Source: Flavobacteriaceae bacterium
GTDB taxonomy: Bacteria > Bacteroidota > Bacteroidia > Flavobacteriales > Flavobacteriaceae
Direction: 5' to 3'
DNA length: 64,000 bases
NCBI GenBank assembly: GCA_030148025.1
Contig: JASBUG010000037.1
Location: forward strand, 111,876 to 175,875
Shown: piece after piece, positions 26,601 through 35,487 of the stretch
Numbering within the stretch: position 1 is the first letter of the stretch
How the letters are laid out: every line of letters starts with the position of its first letter
The notes under the pieces: model-generated
Told to the model about the DNA's origin: nothing
The model's database searches: none
Seen by the model: the letters and a program-made list of their open reading frames with translations, nothing else
Translations under genes and position numbers: made by a program

Positions 26601-27914
26601 GCTGGAGCAGAAGTTCAACGACCATTAGCAACAGTAGTTATAGGAGGATTAATAACAGCAACTATTTTAACACTGGTGGTGCTTCCAGTATTATATACTT
26701 GGTTTGAAAACAAATCAATTAAGATTAATAAGAATACCATAACCACTGCTATAGTTATAATGTTATCATTTCAAATACATGCACAACAAAACCCCTTGAC
26801 TATTGATGAAACTTTAGCATTAGCAATAGAGAACAATTCAGGATTAAAAGCATCTAAGCTTAGTGTAGAAGAAAAAGAAGTGTTGATTGGTAGTGCTTTT
26901 AGCTTTGACAAAACTTCGGTTTTTTACGCTTATGATGAAAATAATTTAGCTGTAAATAATAAGCCTTTAAAAGTGTTTGGGATATCTCAAGACTTTAGAT
27001 TTCCAACAGTGTATTTTGCTGAGAAAAATGTAAAGAAAGCAGAAAAGAATATGGAAGCAGCTAAGTATAATATGAAACTTCAAAACCTAAAAAAAGAAGT
27101 GTTTCTGGCTTATAACAATTTAAGTTATGCCAATGAAAAAATAAAGACCTTATCATACTTAGATAGTTTGTATAAAGAGTTTTCTAAAGCTTCTGAAAAA
27201 CGCTTCAAATTAGGTGAAACTAATTATTTAGAGATGATTACTGCTAAGTCTAAGCACAAACAATTAGAAGTACAGTACAAACAAAGTTTAAACGAAGTAA
27301 CCCTTTACCAGGAACAACTAAAAAAAGTAGTTCAAGCCGAATTATCTTCGTTTAAAACAACCCCTTTGCAGACATTTGAGCTGACAACTATTTTGTCAGA
27401 TAAAAATGCTGGTTTAGAATATCTCGAATCTGCAAAATTGTATTATGACTCTGCTAAAAAGTTAGAGCAACAAAGTCTATTGCCAGATTTAAGTGTGGAA
27501 TATTTTAGAGGCACAAATAGCACATTAAACACTTCAATTAATGGGTATCAGCTAGGAGTGAAAATACCATTGTTTTTTAGTGGGAATACCTCAAAAATTA
27601 AAGCTTCAAAAATCGCATCAAAGATAGCTGAGGAAAGGCAAATAGATTATAAAAAAAGCTATGAGGCAGAGTACAATTCTCTGTTAACTAAAATTGAGCA
27701 GTATAAAGAGAGTATTTCTTATTACGAAACCCAAGGTTTGCAATTGGCTAGTAATATTATAAAAACAACGCAACAAAGTTTTAAGCATGGTGAAATAGAC
27801 TTTTTTCAATACATACAAAGCATTGAAAATGCTAAGGATATTGAGCTTAATTACTTAGATGTTCTAAATAAATACAATCAAACAGTCATAGCAATTAACC
27901 ACTTAATATTATAA
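23601..27914 (+). CDS. czcA: Heavy-metal RND pump fused to a TolC-type outer-membrane channel
   Basis: A 1437-residue fusion. Residues ~1-1040 are a CzcA/CusA-type RND pump with twelve membrane helices and two large periplasmic loops. The fourth helix carries GAIDFGIIIDGAVIIVE, the Asp/Asp/Glu set typical of divalent-cation pumps rather than Cu(I) pumps. Residues ~1040-1062 read as an internal signal peptide (AIVIMLSFQIHAQ). Residues ~1062-1437 are a TolC-like outer-membrane factor (LTIDETLALAIENNSGLKAS, long helices). Fused forms occur in other Bacteroidota. The channel part presumably has to be cut free. The adaptor follows after 12 bases. Confidence 0.9.
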   Translation: MLEKIISYSLKNKLIILLGTAVLIGFGIYSLTKVSIGAVPDITNNQVQVLTTSRNLSTLDVEQFITYPVELEMANLPGVKEIRSVSKFGLSVVTVVFEDELGTYLPRQLIAEKIKSASEKIPEGFGSPEMGPISTGLGEIYQYTLDVKPEFKDQYTTTDLRTIQDWIVKRQLSGIPGVVEVNTWGGFLKQYEVAINPTKLKAMNVTISELYEALEKNNSVAGGGYIEKENKAFFIRGEGLISGLTDVENIVVKNIQSTPVYVKDVAKVGYGSATRFGAITGNGEGEKVLGQIMMIKNGNSKQVIDAVKERIASIEKTLPEGVYINGFLERSELIKKTTSTVAENLILGSLIVIFIVVLLLGNLRSGLVVASVIPLSLLFAITLMNLFDIDANLMSLGAIDFGIIIDGAVIIVEFVAFKIVTQSANLNKQPKKERKKLIDKITLNSASKMMNSAIFGQLIILIVFIPILSLSEVEGKMFKPMAMTFSFALIGAMLLCLTYVPVVASMFLKPSKKTTVNFSHRFMQRLTNWYQPIINWALNQKKIVITLATILLAVTVFLFTRMGGEFVPTLDEGDFVIQPVLKTGTSLQKTIEITTKIEKTLLDKFPEVEQVVTRIGAAEVPTDPMSMEESDVIIKLKPKDEWVSASSKDELADKFKEALSIIPNMEVEFTQPIEMRFNELITGVRADVAIKIFGEDLNVLSSKANEIKSLIEDVEGASDISVEKVEGLPQMSVVFNRHKIARYGLNISDVNRLISMGFAGEALGSVFEGEKRFDLVMRLDETKRKDISNLQNMFVDTPSGEKVPLSELAEINYTIGPAQISRDDTKRRIVIGINVRNRDLQSVVDDVRSLINANINLPAGYNITYGGQFENLQNATQRLKVAVPVALLLIFILLYFAFKSIKEALMVYSAIPLAAVGGVLLLWIRDLPFSISAGVGFIALFGIAVLNGIVLIEHFKSLKEQGIMDVKERVIKGTTERLRPVLLTASAAALGFLPMAVSTNAGAEVQRPLATVVIGGLITATILTLVVLPVLYTWFENKSIKINKNTITTAIVIMLSFQIHAQQNPLTIDETLALAIENNSGLKASKLSVEEKEVLIGSAFSFDKTSVFYAYDENNLAVNNKPLKVFGISQDFRFPTVYFAEKNVKKAEKNMEAAKYNMKLQNLKKEVFLAYNNLSYANEKIKTLSYLDSLYKEFSKASEKRFKLGETNYLEMITAKSKHKQLEVQYKQSLNEVTLYQEQLKKVVQAELSSFKTTPLQTFELTTILSDKNAGLEYLESAKLYYDSAKKLEQQSLLPDLSVEYFRGTNSTLNTSINGYQLGVKIPLFFSGNTSKIKASKIASKIAEERQIDYKKSYEAEYNSLLTKIEQYKESISYYETQGLQLASNIIKTTQQSFKHGEIDFFQYIQSIENAKDIELNYLDVLNKYNQTVIAINHLIL

Positions 27915-27926
27915 AAAGATAGTACA

Positions 27927-29075
27927 ATGAAACATATATATATCATCATATTTTCAGTTTTGATTGTCGCTTGCGGAAATCAAAAAAAGGAACAAGATCA
28001 AGTTGTAGACACGGATACTCATGATAGCAAAATACATGTGTCTAAAACGCAATTTGATTCAGAAAAAATGCAACTAGGAGAGCTAACCCTACAAGACTTT
28101 AACAAAAGTGTAAAAACTACAGGATACATAGATGTACCACCTAAAAATAAAGCTAGTGTAAGTACTTTTATGTCTGGTTATGTAAAACATACACCTTTAT
28201 TAATTGGAGATGAGGTTAAAAAAGGGCAAAAAGTGGTGACTCTAGAAAACCCAGAGTTTGTTGAGCTTCAGCAGAATTATTTAGAAATATCTGAAAAACT
28301 GAATTACTTAAAATCAGAATTTGAAAGACAACAAAAACTCTTGGAAGAAAATATTACCTCAAAGAAGAAGTATTTAAAGGCTGAGAGCGATTACAAAAGC
28401 AATTTGGCGCATCATAATGGGTTAAAACAGAAGCTTAAAATGCTAAATATTAATCCTAAAAATGTTGAGCAAGGCAAGATAACATCAACGATTAACTTGT
28501 ATGCACCTATAAACGGTTTTGTGACTAAGGTAAATGTTAGTAATGGATCGTTTGTGTCTGCTTCTACTGAAGTGATAGAAATTGTTGATACAGATCATAT
28601 TCATTTGGAGTTGATTGTTTATGAAAAAGACATTTTAAATATTAAAAAAGGGCAGCCTATTAAGTTTAAAATTCCAGAAGCATCTAATGAACTTTTTAAT
28701 GCAGATGTGTATTTGGTAGGAACATCAATTGATGAGGTTAATAGAACAATACAAGTACATGGGCATTTACATGAAGAAGATGAAAGTAAAGCGTTTATAA
28801 GAGGCATGTTTGTAGAAGCACAAATAATTACGGAATCATCAAAGCAAATGGCCTTACCAGTTAGTGCTATTGCAGAAATAGATGGACATGTTTATGCTCT
28901 TGTTTTAAATAAAAATGAAGGTGAATATACTTTTGAAAAAGTTGAAGTTGAAGTGGGAGAAAAGAATGAAATGTTCGTTCAAGTATTAAATGCTAATGAA
29001 TTTGAAAATGAAAAGATATTGACCAATGGAGTTTTTATGTTATTAACAGATAGTGAAGAAGGGGGAAATCATTAA
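27927..29075 (+). CDS. czcB: RND efflux periplasmic adaptor lipoprotein
   Basis: A 382-residue membrane-fusion protein anchored by lipid (signal ending VLIVAC). The order is lipoyl half-motif (YVKHTPLLIGDEVKKGQKVV), a helical hairpin at ~110-165, the second lipoyl half (INLYAPINGFVTKVNVSNG) and beta-barrel/membrane-proximal domains. It links the inner-membrane pump to the outer channel. No His-rich extension is seen. Substrate follows the pump: probably Zn, Co or Cd. Confidence 0.9.
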   Translation: MKHIYIIIFSVLIVACGNQKKEQDQVVDTDTHDSKIHVSKTQFDSEKMQLGELTLQDFNKSVKTTGYIDVPPKNKASVSTFMSGYVKHTPLLIGDEVKKGQKVVTLENPEFVELQQNYLEISEKLNYLKSEFERQQKLLEENITSKKKYLKAESDYKSNLAHHNGLKQKLKMLNINPKNVEQGKITSTINLYAPINGFVTKVNVSNGSFVSASTEVIEIVDTDHIHLELIVYEKDILNIKKGQPIKFKIPEASNELFNADVYLVGTSIDEVNRTIQVHGHLHEEDESKAFIRGMFVEAQIITESSKQMALPVSAIAEIDGHVYALVLNKNEGEYTFEKVEVEVGEKNEMFVQVLNANEFENEKILTNGVFMLLTDSEEGGNH

Positions 29076-29177
29076 TATGATTAATAACGCAACCTTTTTG
29101 TTACGGAAACATCTTACAATGGTATGATACTTGATACAGATGTGTCAATTATAAATCTATTAATCAAATAACGTAAC

Positions 29178-29717
29178 ATGAAAAACTATCTTTTAAGTGC
29201 ACTTTTATTATTATGTGCCATTTCTATGAACGCTCAGGACGATATGAATACCACACAAAATTATAACGAATTCAAATTGAACGGGCTGTACCTGGTTGCT
29301 GGAGCTTTTGATATTACTTATGAAAGAACCCTAAATGAAGAATCGGGATTTGGAATAACACTATTTGTGCCTTTTGATGATGATATTAAAGACGATGTGA
29401 ATTATTATATCTCACCATATTACCGTATGTATTTTGGTAAGAAACATGCTGCTGGTTTTTTTGTTGAAGGATTTGGAATGCTCAACTCTGTGAATGACGA
29501 AGAATTATATTTAAGTCAACCTGGTGGCGATTTGGTAGTCGATGAAGATAATGTAACCGATTTTGCCTTAGGTATAGGTGTTGGAGGTAAGTGGGTAACC
29601 AATAGAGGTTTTATAGGAGAAATTGGCTTTGGCTTTGGACGTAATTTATTTAATTCAAATCGAACCAATAATGACTTTGTTGGAAAAGTAAACATTAGTA
29701 TTGGGTATAGGTTTTAA
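29178..29717 (+). CDS. Small outer-membrane beta-barrel protein (DUF3575-like)
   Basis: A 179-residue exported protein (signal ending MNAQ). After the signal it consists of short beta strands with Gly/Asn turns (LNGLYLVAGAFDITYERTL ... YYISPYYRMYFGKKHAAGFF) ending GYRF, typical of eight-stranded Bacteroidota porin-like barrels. Many acidic residues sit in the turns. It is 103 bases after the adaptor and ends at a strong terminator. Function unknown. Confidence 0.75.
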   Translation: MKNYLLSALLLLCAISMNAQDDMNTTQNYNEFKLNGLYLVAGAFDITYERTLNEESGFGITLFVPFDDDIKDDVNYYISPYYRMYFGKKHAAGFFVEGFGMLNSVNDEELYLSQPGGDLVVDEDNVTDFALGIGVGGKWVTNRGFIGEIGFGFGRNLFNSNRTNNDFVGKVNISIGYRF

Positions 29718-29737
29718 ACCTTGTTTTGTAAAAAAAG

Positions 29738-29767
29738 AAAAGCCAAACAAAAATTGTTTGGCTTTTT
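29738..29767. terminator. Bidirectional terminator
   Basis: AAAAGCCAAACAA, loop AAA, TTGTTTGGCTTTTT between the convergent barrel gene and glyS. A and T tails are present on both sides. Confidence 0.88.
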
Positions 29768-29784
29768 ATTTATAGGGGTAAGAA

Positions 29785-31326
29785 TTACATTTTCATCAAC
29801 CAGGATTTTACATCAACTTCTTGTTTAATGATATCTCGTAATTCGTCTATTTTTACTCGTTTTTGTTCCATAGTATCGCGATGTCTTATAGTAACCGAGT
29901 TATCTTCTAAAGTATCATGATCTACAGTAATACAGAAAGGTGTTCCATTAGCATCCTGACGACGGTAACGTCTACCAACGGCATCTTTTTCATCGTAGGC
30001 AACAGCAAAATCCCATTTTAATTCATCAACAATTTTACGAGCAACCTCTGGTAAACCATCTTTTTTAACTAGGGGTAAAATAGCGGCTTTTGTTGGTGCT
30101 AAAACAGCTGGTAATTTTAAAACAGTTCTTGTAGTGCCATTTTCTAATGCTTCTTCTTGAAGTGAGTTAGAGAACACAGCTAAGAACATTCTGTCTAGAC
30201 CAATAGATGTTTCTACTACATAAGGCACGTAGTTTTTATTGTCTTCATGATCAAAATACTGCAGTTTCTTTCCAGAATATTCTTCATGTGCTTTTAGGTC
30301 GAAATCAGTACGTGAATGAATTCCTTCTAACTCTTTAAATCCAAATGGGAATTTAAACTCAATATCTGCAGCAGCATCTGCATAGTGTGCTAATTTTTCA
30401 TGATCATGGAAGCGGTATAGGTCTTCTCCCATTCCTAAACTTAAATGCCATTTAAGCCTGGTTTCTTTCCACTTTTCATACCACTCTTTTTGAGTCCCTG
30501 GTTTTACAAAGAATTGCATTTCCATTTGCTCAAATTCACGCATTCTAAAAATAAACTGTCGCGCAACAATTTCGTTTCTAAATGCTTTTCCAGTTTGTGC
30601 AATTCCAAAAGGAATTTTCATTCTACCGGTTTTTTGCACATTTAAGAAGTTTACGAAAATACCTTGAGCAGTTTCAGGACGTAAATATAAGTCCATTGCA
30701 CTTTCAGCAGAGGCACCTAACTTGGTTCCAAACATTAAATTAAATTGCTTAACGTCTGTCCAATTCTTACTACCTGTTAATGGATCAGCAATTTCTAATT
30801 CTTCAATTAATGTTTTTACATCGGCTAGATCTTCATTTTCTAAAGATTTTGCCATTCTAGATAAAATGGTGTTTATCTTTTCTTGATATCCTAAAACACG
30901 TTGGTTTGTAGATACAAATTCTTCCTTGTTAAAGGCATCACCAAAACGTTTTGCAGCTTTTTTTACTTCCTTTTCAATTTTGCCTTCAATTTTAGCGCAA
31001 TAGTCTTCTATTAACACATCTGCACGATAACGTTTTTTAGAATCCTTGTTATCAATTAAAGGGTCGTTAAAGGCATCAACATGGCCAGACGCTTTCCAAG
31101 TAGTTGGATGCATAAATATAGCAGCGTCTAAGCCTACAATATTTTCATGCATTTGTACCATAGCTTTCCACCAATAGTCACGAATGTTTTTCTTTAGTTC
31201 AACACCGTTTTGAGCATAGTCGTAAACAGCACTTAAACCATCGTAAATTTCACTACTTTGAAACACATATCCATACTCTTTTGCATGCGATATTACCTTC
31301 TTAAATTTGTCGTCTTGATTTGCCAT
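29785..31326 (-). CDS. glyS: Glycine--tRNA ligase, single-chain type
   Basis: A 513-residue class II synthetase of the homodimeric alpha2 form, not the alpha2beta2 bacterial type. The blocks FQSSEIYDGLSAVYDYA, RPETAQGIFVNFLN, FRNEIVARQFIFRMREFEQMEM (motif 2) and VVETSIGLDRMFLAV (motif 3) are clear, followed by an anticodon-binding domain from about residue 410. Single-chain GlyRS is usual in Bacteroidota. Confidence 0.95.
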   Translation of the reverse strand: MANQDDKFKKVISHAKEYGYVFQSSEIYDGLSAVYDYAQNGVELKKNIRDYWWKAMVQMHENIVGLDAAIFMHPTTWKASGHVDAFNDPLIDNKDSKKRYRADVLIEDYCAKIEGKIEKEVKKAAKRFGDAFNKEEFVSTNQRVLGYQEKINTILSRMAKSLENEDLADVKTLIEELEIADPLTGSKNWTDVKQFNLMFGTKLGASAESAMDLYLRPETAQGIFVNFLNVQKTGRMKIPFGIAQTGKAFRNEIVARQFIFRMREFEQMEMQFFVKPGTQKEWYEKWKETRLKWHLSLGMGEDLYRFHDHEKLAHYADAAADIEFKFPFGFKELEGIHSRTDFDLKAHEEYSGKKLQYFDHEDNKNYVPYVVETSIGLDRMFLAVFSNSLQEEALENGTTRTVLKLPAVLAPTKAAILPLVKKDGLPEVARKIVDELKWDFAVAYDEKDAVGRRYRRQDANGTPFCITVDHDTLEDNSVTIRHRDTMEQKRVKIDELRDIIKQEVDVKSWLMKM

Positions 31327-31332
31327 GGTGCA

Positions 31333-31367
31333 AAAATAAAAAACCGTTCCAACTAATTGGAACGGTT
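31333..31367 (-). terminator. Terminator of the coiled-coil protein gene
   Basis: AACCGTTCCAA, loop CTAA, TTGGAACGGTT (31342-31367). Read on the minus strand it is followed by TTTTATTTTTG, so it ends the transcript of the coiled-coil gene and lies just upstream of glyS. Confidence 0.8.
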
Positions 31368-31389
31368 AATTAAAAATTTATTTGTTGGA

Positions 31390-32268
31390 TTAATATAAGT
31401 CTATTTGCGTACCGCCTAAGCGTCTGTTTTTTTCGAAAACACTAACATAATATCTGCCAGCTTTTAAGGGCTCTTCTGTTTTTACATTGGTACAAACTTC
31501 AAGAGCTTCCTTAGTATAGTCTACTTTTATTTTTGAGCTATAAATTAATGTCGATTCTCCAAAATGCACAGCACCTTTGTCTGCTACAATATTGTTGTCT
31601 GGACCAATAACTTGAATATATAGTTCTTTTTCTTCTACAGGAACTAAATCATTTTTGGCCAAAACAAAAGCGACTCTTATGTTTTTAGCTTTATTTGCTT
31701 TATTTATTTCAATGATCTCACCAGAGCCTTTTAAACTGTAAGCTGCAGCATCAAAAGAGTTTGCGGTAACTACTGTGCCTTTTTTTAGCTCGTTTTCAAG
31801 GTTATTATTCTCTTTTTCGAGATTAGAAATACGCGATTCCTGCTTATCTATAACCTGAGCATTAAATGTGTTTTCTTTTAAAAGAATCTCATTAACTTTT
31901 AAAAAAGAATCTCCTTTTTTAACTAAATCGAGCTTTTGCTCTTTTAAAAACATTAATTCATTTCTATACTTTGGTAAAAGTGATAGATCCGCTTTTAATT
32001 GTATAACAGAATTATTTGCTTTTTCAACTAAAACCTTTGTTTGGCTAAGTTGAGAAGCAAGATTTTCATTAACTTCCCCTAGCTTATCATAACTAGAGAT
32101 AATTTCTGAAATCTGATTTTCTAACAATTTTTTTTCCTGCTTTAAAAACTCTTTTTCAGATTCAGCATTATTATAACTTGTAAAGCTAAAAATACTTAAA
32201 GCAGAGAATGCTATTATTAATGTTCCTATAGTAAATCGGTAGTTAAATACTTGAGGGTTAACTATCAT
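31390..32268 (-). CDS. Membrane-anchored coiled-coil protein of unknown function
   Basis: A 292-residue protein with one membrane helix near the N-terminus (FTIGTLIIAFSALSIFSF), a coiled coil from ~35 to ~160 and a C-terminal beta domain (RVAFVLAKNDLVPVEEKELYIQVIGP ... GRYYVSVFEKNRRLGGTQIDLY) that is probably periplasmic. I recall similar proteins next to comF-like genes in flavobacteria but no function. Transcribed away from the ComF-like gene. Confidence 0.7.
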   Translation of the reverse strand: MIVNPQVFNYRFTIGTLIIAFSALSIFSFTSYNNAESEKEFLKQEKKLLENQISEIISSYDKLGEVNENLASQLSQTKVLVEKANNSVIQLKADLSLLPKYRNELMFLKEQKLDLVKKGDSFLKVNEILLKENTFNAQVIDKQESRISNLEKENNNLENELKKGTVVTANSFDAAAYSLKGSGEIIEINKANKAKNIRVAFVLAKNDLVPVEEKELYIQVIGPDNNIVADKGAVHFGESTLIYSSKIKVDYTKEALEVCTNVKTEEPLKAGRYYVSVFEKNRRLGGTQIDLY

Positions 32269-32316
32269 TATAACTATTCTATTAGGGTAATTAATTATGG
32301 GAGCGAAAATATATAT

Positions 32317-32324
32317 TAAGTTTG
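32317..32324 (+). promoter_or_regulatory. -7 element before the ComF-like gene
   Basis: TAAGTTTG fits TAnnTTTG and overlaps the in-frame TTG at 32322. That TTG therefore cannot be the translation start, which moves to ATG 32349. The -33 region is weak. Confidence 0.4.
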
Positions 32325-32348
32325 TGTTACGTAATTTTATTCGTTAAA

Positions 32349-33026
32349 ATGATAATAAATTTGTTGAACTTATTTTTTCCTAAAGTATGCTACGGATGCA
32401 GTAGTTTACTGGTAGACGGCGAAATACATATTTGTACGATATGCAGGCATGAATTGCCTTTGACAAACTACCATTTTAATGATGATGAGATGGCAAAAAA
32501 AATGCTTTATGGGCGCGTAAAATTAGAGAATGCTACAGCGTTGTTAAAGTTTCAAAAAAAGGGAAGAGTGCAACATTTAATTCACGGTCTTAAATATAAA
32601 GGGCAACAGTCTACAGGTGCTTTTCTAGGGAAATGGCTTGGAGCTGAATTAAAAGAAACAGACTCTTATAAAAATGTTGATATTGTAGTGCCTGTACCAT
32701 TGCATAAACGTAAATTAAGAAAAAGAGGCTATAATCAAGTTACCAAATTTGGACAAGAAATTGCTCTAGCTTTACAAGTTCCATTTATAGAGGATGCACT
32801 CATTAAAATTACTAAAACCAAAACTCAGGTTTTTAAAACACGCATATCAAGATGGAATAATGAGAATGAAATATTTAATCTTATTGATTTACAGCACATT
32901 AAGAATAAGCATATACTTTTGGTTGACGATATTATTACCACTGGCGCTACTATTGAAGCATGTGCTAACGAACTTTTAAAAGCTAAAGGTGTTAAAATAA
33001 GTGTAGCCACAATGGCAATTGCTTGA
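32349..33026 (+). CDS. ComF family phosphoribosyltransferase-like protein
   Basis: A 225-residue protein starting at ATG 32349. An N-terminal zinc-ribbon (CYGCSSLL ... CTICRHEL) is followed by a type I phosphoribosyltransferase domain with the PRPP loop HILLVDDIITTGATIEAC. ComF proteins take part in DNA uptake in naturally competent bacteria, and the same architecture occurs widely without known competence. The highly basic KRKLRKRGYNQ segment is family-typical. Confidence 0.88.
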   Translation: MIINLLNLFFPKVCYGCSSLLVDGEIHICTICRHELPLTNYHFNDDEMAKKMLYGRVKLENATALLKFQKKGRVQHLIHGLKYKGQQSTGAFLGKWLGAELKETDSYKNVDIVVPVPLHKRKLRKRGYNQVTKFGQEIALALQVPFIEDALIKITKTKTQVFKTRISRWNNENEIFNLIDLQHIKNKHILLVDDIITTGATIEACANELLKAKGVKISVATMAIA

Positions 33027-33080
33027 TAAGTTTTTCGTTTATCTAAATATGTCGTTAATTTGCGCTAAATAATTGATTGG

Positions 33081-34688
33081 ATGTCCAAATATTTCTCAAA
33101 TCTTGCTTTAGTTTTTTTGGTTAGTATCATGCTATTCAATTGCGCGAATAGAGGAACACCTTCCGGAGGAGAAAAAGATGTGACGCCTCCAGTTATTATA
33201 CGTTCAGTTCCTGAAAATTATTCGGTAGATTTTACATCTAAAGAGATCCGTATTTATTTTGATGAGTATATAAAGATCAACGATCTGCGAAAGCAATTAA
33301 TTATATCGCCTCCAATGGATCCTGAGCCGGAGATAACACCTCTTGGAACGGCCAGTAAATATATTACTATAAAAATTCACGACACCTTACAGGCCAATAC
33401 AACTTATGCCTTTAATTTTGGAGAAAGTATTGTTGATAATAATGAAAGTAACCCATATCCATATTATCGCTATGTGTTTTCAACGGGCAGTTATATAGAT
33501 TCACTAAGTGTCAATGGTTATATAAAAGATGCTTTAGAGCGTGTACCTGATGAGTTTGTTTCCATAATGCTTTACGATGTTAATGAAGAGACATTCAATG
33601 ATTCGATAGTATATAATGAAAAGCCAAAATATATAACCAATACATTAGATAGTACAACTACTTTTAAATTAGAAAATTTAAAAGCTGGTAAATATATGAT
33701 GGTAGCATTAAAAGATGAAAACAGCAATTTTACGTTTCAGCAGAAATCAGATAAAATTGGTTTTTATAGCTCTTTTATAGATGTGCCTACCGATTCGGTA
33801 TATGAGTTAAAACTATTTAAAGAAGTTTTTGATTTTAAAGCTACCAGACCAAGTTTGATCTCTGGTAATAAGATAGCATTTGGTTACGAAGGTAATGCAG
33901 ATAACATGCAGATAGAAATGGTGTCTGATGTACCAGATGAGTTTACAGAAGTAATAACAAAAGATCCTAAAAAAGACTCGCTTAATTATTGGTACTTGCC
34001 TAATCTTGAGGTCGATTCGTTAGTGTTTAAAGTTACCAACACAAATTATGAAAAAACGGTTACGGCAAAGATTAGAAATATGGAACGTGACTCTATTAAC
34101 ATAAGACCCATAGAGTCGAGAGCGCTTCGTTTAACAGAAGATTTTCAGTTAGAATCTAATGTACCATACAAAAGTATTGATGAAAGTAAGATAAGTATAT
34201 TAGATAAAGATTCTACAAATATTCCATTTAAAACTAGTTTTGATAAGTTCAAGAATGTCTATAGTTTAAAGTTTGATAAAACCGAAGAGAATAACTATAA
34301 GATACAAATGCTACCAGGTGCTTTTACAGATATTTTTGATGTAGAAACAGATAGTATAAACTTAAATATTAGAACAAGAGCACAAACCGAATACGGCGAC
34401 CTAAGAGTGCAATTACAGAATGCAACATACCCTGTTATAGCACAATTAGTAAATACCCAAGGAAAAGTTGAAACCGAAAAAATTGTTTTAAGAAATGAGC
34501 CTATAGATTTTTTAAGCATTCTTCCGGGGAAATACTATTTAAGAGTGGTTTACGATGCTAATAATAATGGGATATACGATTCTGGGAATTTCCTAAAAAA
34601 AATACAACCAGAACGTGTAAGTTATTATACAGATGAATTGGATGTAAGAGCCTATTCAGAGCAAATAATTACCTTTATTTTATTATAA
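33081..34688 (+). CDS. Lipoprotein with N-terminal Ig-like domain
   Basis: A 535-residue lipoprotein (signal ending MLFNC, then ANRGTPSGGEKDVTPP). Residues ~30-130 match the bacterial Ig-like/SbsA domain seen in many Bacteroidota lipoproteins (IRIYFDEYIKI ... LQANTTYAFNFGESIVDNNE). The rest is beta-rich, with several DSINLNIR-type strands and a final carboxypeptidase-regulatory-like fold (PGKYYLRVVYDANNNGIYD). Probably attached to the outer membrane; function unknown. Its 3' end overlaps the convergent amidase by 14 bases. Confidence 0.8.
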   Translation: MSKYFSNLALVFLVSIMLFNCANRGTPSGGEKDVTPPVIIRSVPENYSVDFTSKEIRIYFDEYIKINDLRKQLIISPPMDPEPEITPLGTASKYITIKIHDTLQANTTYAFNFGESIVDNNESNPYPYYRYVFSTGSYIDSLSVNGYIKDALERVPDEFVSIMLYDVNEETFNDSIVYNEKPKYITNTLDSTTTFKLENLKAGKYMMVALKDENSNFTFQQKSDKIGFYSSFIDVPTDSVYELKLFKEVFDFKATRPSLISGNKIAFGYEGNADNMQIEMVSDVPDEFTEVITKDPKKDSLNYWYLPNLEVDSLVFKVTNTNYEKTVTAKIRNMERDSINIRPIESRALRLTEDFQLESNVPYKSIDESKISILDKDSTNIPFKTSFDKFKNVYSLKFDKTEENNYKIQMLPGAFTDIFDVETDSINLNIRTRAQTEYGDLRVQLQNATYPVIAQLVNTQGKVETEKIVLRNEPIDFLSILPGKYYLRVVYDANNNGIYDSGNFLKKIQPERVSYYTDELDVRAYSEQIITFILL

Positions 34689-35454
34689 AGGAATCTCTAT
34701 CTGCTAAAAATTTCAATTTTGTTCTAATATCTTTTAAATGAGTTTTTTCCAGATTTATAATAGCGATATTTTCTTCACCTTCGTTAAAAGTTGAGAGCTG
34801 TTCACCTAATCCGTTATATGCTCCAGAATGACCAGAATATTCATGGCCATTGATATCGTTTCCAACGCGATTAACACCAACGCAATAACTCATATTTTCA
34901 ATGGCTCTGGCCTTAAGTAAGGCATCCCAGGCACTAATTCTAGGTTTAGGCCAATTGGCAACATAAATTAAAAGGTCGTAGTCTTCAACATTTCTAGCCC
35001 AAACAGGAAACCTGAGATCATAACAAATTAACGGACAGATCTTCCAACCTTTGTAGTTCACAATTAACTTTTTTTCTCCAGCGTTATATACTTTATCTTC
35101 TCCAGCTAGAGTAAACGTATGACGCTTATCGTAGGTTTCAAGTGTGCCGTCAGGCTTTGCAAATACAAATCGATTGAAAAATGTATTATTTTCTTTAATA
35201 ACAATACTTCCACCAATAGCACACTCTTTTTCTAAAGCGATCTTTAGCATCCAGTTAATAGTATCGCCTTTCATGGTCTCAAAAGTATTTTCTGGTGACA
35301 TAGTGAAACCTGAAGTAAACATTTCAGGAAGAAGTATAAGATCAACTTTATCAGAAATAGAAGCGATCTTTTTAGAGAACATCTCTCGATTTTCTTTCGG
35401 ATTTTCCCAGATCAAATCCGATTGAATTATTGCTATTTTCAGAGTATCTTGCAT
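34675..35454 (-). CDS. Omega-amidase / nitrilase-family hydrolase
   Basis: A 259-residue carbon-nitrogen hydrolase. The catalytic Glu is in LLPEMFTSGF, the Lys in ETYDKRHTFTLAGE and the Cys in CPLICYDLRFPVWAR. The sequence is closest to the YafV/omega-amidase group, which hydrolyses 2-oxoglutaramate or 2-oxosuccinamate left by glutamine transaminases. A candidate partner, methionine aminotransferase, is encoded 1.7 kb away. A minus-strand TATTTTTG (35459-35466) lies four bases before the ATG. Confidence 0.88.
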   Translation of the reverse strand: MQDTLKIAIIQSDLIWENPKENREMFSKKIASISDKVDLILLPEMFTSGFTMSPENTFETMKGDTINWMLKIALEKECAIGGSIVIKENNTFFNRFVFAKPDGTLETYDKRHTFTLAGEDKVYNAGEKKLIVNYKGWKICPLICYDLRFPVWARNVEDYDLLIYVANWPKPRISAWDALLKARAIENMSYCVGVNRVGNDINGHEYSGHSGAYNGLGEQLSTFNEGEENIAIINLEKTHLKDIRTKLKFLADRDSFIIK

Positions 35455-35476
35455 CTTTCAAAAATAACTAAATTTG
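35449..35476 (+). promoter_or_regulatory. Promoter for the GNAT acetyltransferase
   Basis: TTG at 35449-35451 and TAAATTTG at 35469-35476 are separated by 17 bases and precede ATG 35488 by 11 bases. This supports 35488 as the start rather than the in-frame TTG at 35422. Confidence 0.55.
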
Positions 35477-35487
35477 AGATTATTAGT

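Noticed and set aside
29076..29177. Possible small gene or regulatory RNA between the adaptor and the small barrel gene.
   Set aside because: No open frame, hairpin or promoter match of any strength was found in these 102 bases.
32322..32348. Upstream TTG start for the ComF-like gene.
   Set aside because: The TTG forms part of a -7 promoter element (TAAGTTTG), so it would not be in the mRNA; ATG 32349 is used instead.
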